Below, piece by piece: positions 61,535-64,000 of a stretch of 64,000 nt of DNA (position 1 is the first letter of the stretch; the number at the start of each line of letters is the position of its first letter). The notes under the pieces are model-generated. The model ran no database searches. It worked only from the letters and a program-made list of their open reading frames with translations, and was not told the origin of the DNA. Source of the DNA: an uncultured Alistipes sp. (GTDB lineage: Bacteria > Bacteroidota > Bacteroidia > Bacteroidales > Rikenellaceae); contig CALLRW010000041.1 of NCBI GenBank assembly GCA_938014215.1, positions 1 through 64,000 of the forward strand, given 5' to 3'. Made by a program: the position numbers and the translations under genes.

Positions 61535-61918
61535 ATGGAGACAAAGACAAAGAGCCGGCCACAGGAACTGACCCGAGCCGAACTGGATATCATGCAGGTG
61601 TTGTGGTCCCGGGGTCCGTCGGTTGTACACGGGATCCTGGAGGCGATGCCCGAGCCACGCCCGGCCTACAATACGGTTTCGACGATTGTCCGCATTCTCG
61701 AGAAGAAGGGCTTCGTGGGCCACAAGGCCTACGGCAAGACCCATGAATATTACCCGCTCGTCACGAAGGATGCCTACGCGCGCCGGTATATGGATACGGT
61801 GCTGCACAACTTTTTCGACGGTTCGGTGAGCCGTCTCGTCTCGTTTTTCTCCGAACACCGGGCCATTTCGGTCGAGGAGGCCGACGAGATTCTAACGCTG
61901 CTGCGCGACCGCCGGTAG
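61535..61918 (+). CDS. blaI: BlaI/MecI/CopY family repressor
   Basis: 127 aa from the ATG at 61535. Winged helix: LTRAELDIMQVLWSRGPS and the recognition region AYNTVSTIVRILEKKGFVGH with KAYGKTHEYYPLV. C-terminal dimer helix as in BlaI/MecI. Represses itself and the M56 gene that follows 41 bp downstream. The actual target (beta-lactam, copper or cell-wall stress) is not shown; no beta-lactamase is nearby. Confidence 0.9.
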   Translation: METKTKSRPQELTRAELDIMQVLWSRGPSVVHGILEAMPEPRPAYNTVSTIVRILEKKGFVGHKAYGKTHEYYPLVTKDAYARRYMDTVLHNFFDGSVSRLVSFFSEHRAISVEEADEILTLLRDRR

Positions 61919-61959
61919 CTCCCCTGCCATCGACCGAATCCCAACCAAACGCCATCACC

Positions 61960-63723
61960 ATGAAACCGCCCTTGCTCTATCTGATCGAAGTGCTCTTCTG
62001 CAGCGGGACACTGCTGCTCTTCTACCGCCTGATGTTGGTGCGTCGGGTTTCGTTCCGTGCCAGCCGCCGCTTTCTGATTCTGGCGCTCGTGCTTTCGGCA
62101 CTTCTTCCGGCTCTCGATATTCCGCTCTATCCCCCTGCGGAGCCGGAGACTGTATCGGATATCCGCCGCTTTACGACCGATGGTGTCGGGACCGGTGAGC
62201 CCTGGATCCCCGCGCGGCCTCTTCCCGAGGAGGGAGAGATCCGCACGGCAGCTGTCCGACACGAGGCGAATCGGCCGCATCGGGATATCCTTCCGTGGCT
62301 CTACGCGATCGTGGCCGGTCTCTCGTTCGTGCTGCTGGCGGTGCGTCTGAACCGTATCCGCCGCCTGCGCCGCCACGCGTCACTGACGCCGTGCGCCGGT
62401 TATACGCTGGCCGAACATCCCGACATCCGAACCCCCTTCTCGTTTCTGCGTACGGTATATCTCGGGCCGGGCTACGAAGGCGAGCGGCGCGGAATGGTAC
62501 TCTGCCACGAGGCGAGCCACATCCGCCACCGCCATTCGGTGGAGATTCTCCTTGTGGAGATCGTGCGATGCCTCTTCTGGTTCAACCCCTTCGTGTGGAT
62601 TGCGCAGCGGTGGCTGAAGGAGGTGCACGAATGGGAGGCCGACCGTGCGGTGCTGGAGGCGGGTTACGACCTTACGCGGTATCGAATCGTTCTGTTTTGT
62701 CAACTCTTCGGTTATAATCCGGATATAGCCAACGGGTTGAATCATTCACTCACCAAAAACCGATTTGCCATGATGACACAATTCAGACAACGGCGCCATG
62801 CCGCTCTGCGGTTTGGCGCGGCCATCCCCGTGGTGGCCGGAATGATGATGCTCTGCAGTTTTACCACACGCGATCCCGGACCTGCAGCCGGTGTTCCCGA
62901 CGCTGCGGCCGACGATACCCCCACGATCGAGGTCCGGTTGAGCCGGGATTCGATGTGGATCGACGGTGTTGCCGGATCGGGCGACGACCTGCTGCAGCGT
63001 ATCTCCGCGAAGCGCGACAGCCTTTCCGAGGAGGATCGCCGGCGCCTGACGGTTACGATTCAGGCCGACAACGAAGTGCAGATGGGGCGCATTTCCGATA
63101 TCAAGGAACAGATGCGCGATATCAACGCATTGTGCGTGCGTTACAGGACAGACGGTCAGAGCGTCGGGCGGATGCTTCCGCCCCGTCTCGGGACGCAGCC
63201 CGACGGTTCACAGCCCAGGGTTGAGATCTATGAGCTTCATGAGTTCGTTCCGGGTGATTCGACCCACCCTGACACCTATCGCCTGAAGATTGCGGAACGC
63301 AACTATTTCGGGGTGCTGATCAATGCCCGGGGGGAGATCCTTGCCGGAACTCGGGGCAACGTGGCGGCCTGCAGCGTTGAGGAGCTGAAGGTGCGGGCCC
63401 GGGAGTTTGTGGTCAACCCCTCCTCCGACCGGTCGCTCTCCGAGAGCCGGCCGATGAAGATCGGCCTGCCCGATGGGCGCATGGAGTCCTACGATGTCAG
63501 CCGGGGTATTTTCGGCATTGAGACGACCCGTGAGACCCCCTATGCCGTCTACGCCGACGTTCAGCAGACACTGTCGGAGGTCTATGCCGGGCTTCGGAGC
63601 GACCTCTCCCGCCAGTGGTTCGACAAACCTTTCGACGAGTTGGACGAGCCGCAGCGCCGGGCGGTGCAGCAGGCTGTGCCGGTTCGGATATCGGAAGTGA
63701 GCAGAAACCGGACGACGGAATAA
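61960..63723 (+). CDS. M56 family membrane metallopeptidase (BlaR1-like sensor)
   Basis: 587 aa. N-terminal membrane helices (about 3-25, 36-52 and 110-128), then the zinc protease loop CHEASHIRHRHS (HExxH at 183-187) with the later Glu in HEWEADRAVLEA. A further helix near 285-300 leads to a long periplasmic region that is not a penicillin-binding domain and has no family I recognise. It forms the BlaI/BlaR1-type pair that lifts repression by cleaving the repressor. Confidence 0.85.
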   Translation: MKPPLLYLIEVLFCSGTLLLFYRLMLVRRVSFRASRRFLILALVLSALLPALDIPLYPPAEPETVSDIRRFTTDGVGTGEPWIPARPLPEEGEIRTAAVRHEANRPHRDILPWLYAIVAGLSFVLLAVRLNRIRRLRRHASLTPCAGYTLAEHPDIRTPFSFLRTVYLGPGYEGERRGMVLCHEASHIRHRHSVEILLVEIVRCLFWFNPFVWIAQRWLKEVHEWEADRAVLEAGYDLTRYRIVLFCQLFGYNPDIANGLNHSLTKNRFAMMTQFRQRRHAALRFGAAIPVVAGMMMLCSFTTRDPGPAAGVPDAAADDTPTIEVRLSRDSMWIDGVAGSGDDLLQRISAKRDSLSEEDRRRLTVTIQADNEVQMGRISDIKEQMRDINALCVRYRTDGQSVGRMLPPRLGTQPDGSQPRVEIYELHEFVPGDSTHPDTYRLKIAERNYFGVLINARGEILAGTRGNVAACSVEELKVRAREFVVNPSSDRSLSESRPMKIGLPDGRMESYDVSRGIFGIETTRETPYAVYADVQQTLSEVYAGLRSDLSRQWFDKPFDELDEPQRRAVQQAVPVRISEVSRNRTTE

Positions 63724-63778
63724 CGGCATCCCGGGGTGCATCCTGAGGTGCATTCCGGGGTCCCCTGCTTCTGCTTCC

Positions 63779-64000
63779 GTGCCGTCCTCCCCTGCTTCCG
63801 CTGCCGTTCCCTCCGCGCCTTTGCGGAAGGAGCCGGTCGTAAGCGGAACGACCTATCCCGACCGCGAGCCGCTGGTCTTCTTCTGCGATGCGCCGTCCAG
63901 CATTAAGGCCTGGCTGGCAATGGGACTATCGGGGGCATTCCAGGGTTCGGCCGAGGTGGAGATGAGTTATTATTACATGCTGCCGGTCGAAGCGGTGCAA
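63779..64000 (+). CDS. Partial ORF at the right edge, start unclear
   Basis: A frame open from about 63695 to the window end reads an Ala/Ser/Pro-rich stretch ending SAPLRKEPVV, then REPLVFFCDAPSSIKAW and VEMSYYYMLPVEAVQ. There is no ATG before 63920; a GTG at 63779 is the earliest plausible start. The sequence looks protein-like. Its linker end (RKEP) resembles that of the porin at 19478 (VRKEPLFT). It could be a 5'-damaged gene or one with a non-ATG start. Confidence 0.4.
   Translation, partial: MPSSPASAAVPSAPLRKEPVVSGTTYPDREPLVFFCDAPSSIKAWLAMGLSGAFQGSAEVEMSYYYMLPVEAVQ

Overview
The window looks like a chromosomal segment of a Bacteroidales bacterium, most likely an Alistipes/Rikenellaceae-type gut organism. 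This is inferred from Bacteroidota -7 promoter boxes (TANNTTTG) ahead of many genes, Bacteroidota-only families (DUF2795, DUF4251, DUF5606, DUF5689), a G+C-rich host background and OprO/P-type and TonB-dependent outer-membrane barrels. No rRNA, tRNA or CRISPR array was found. Most of the window is housekeeping sequence, with two unusual blocks.

1) 56-8081, minus strand: a tight four-gene operon encoding an SPFH-like protein with two zinc ribbons, a zinc-ribbon/transmembrane/Sel1-repeat protein, a zinc-ribbon CbbX-type AAA+ ATPase, and a large protein joining an Rx4H (HEPN-like) helical region to a caspase-fold C25-like peptidase with a visible His-Cys pair. I know of no named system with this composition; it is the best candidate here for an undescribed conflict, stress or regulated-proteolysis system.

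2) 40992-46998: an apparently complete integrated microvirus (ssDNA phage; Alpavirinae-like by gene content). It has a HUH replication initiator, major capsid protein, DNA pilot protein VP2, six small genes and strong DNA secondary structures. It is bounded by a 21-bp dif-like direct repeat with one mismatch. It is clearly A+T-richer than the host and uses T-ending codons. An XRE regulator with a cluster of TTTACA/TGTAAA palindromes lies just outside the right end.

The rest, left to right: EamA transporter, DUF2795, methyltransferase plus CvfB, nitrilase, uvrA, a frameshifted secreted protein, DUF4251, ispF, pepD, a porin, a TonB-dependent barrel, alanine dehydrogenase, obgE, two DUF5689 lipoproteins, serB, mscS, a lipoprotein, DUF5606, mgsA, dusB, a CNNM/CBS protein, argS, an OmpA-like protein, a conserved small protein and znuC-znuA. 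After the prophage come a HIT protein, a repeat-rich membrane-anchored protein, rel, recA, bcp, a small zinc ribbon, carbonic anhydrase, a WYL regulator, dnaA, a phosphohexomutase, blaI-blaR1 and a partial gene at the right edge.

A striking background feature is that many intergenic gaps hold degenerate tandem repeats with different periods (23, 24, 43, about 44 and 67 bp), often in gaps next to terminators or between neighbouring stop codons. One 33-bp repeat is inside a coding region.
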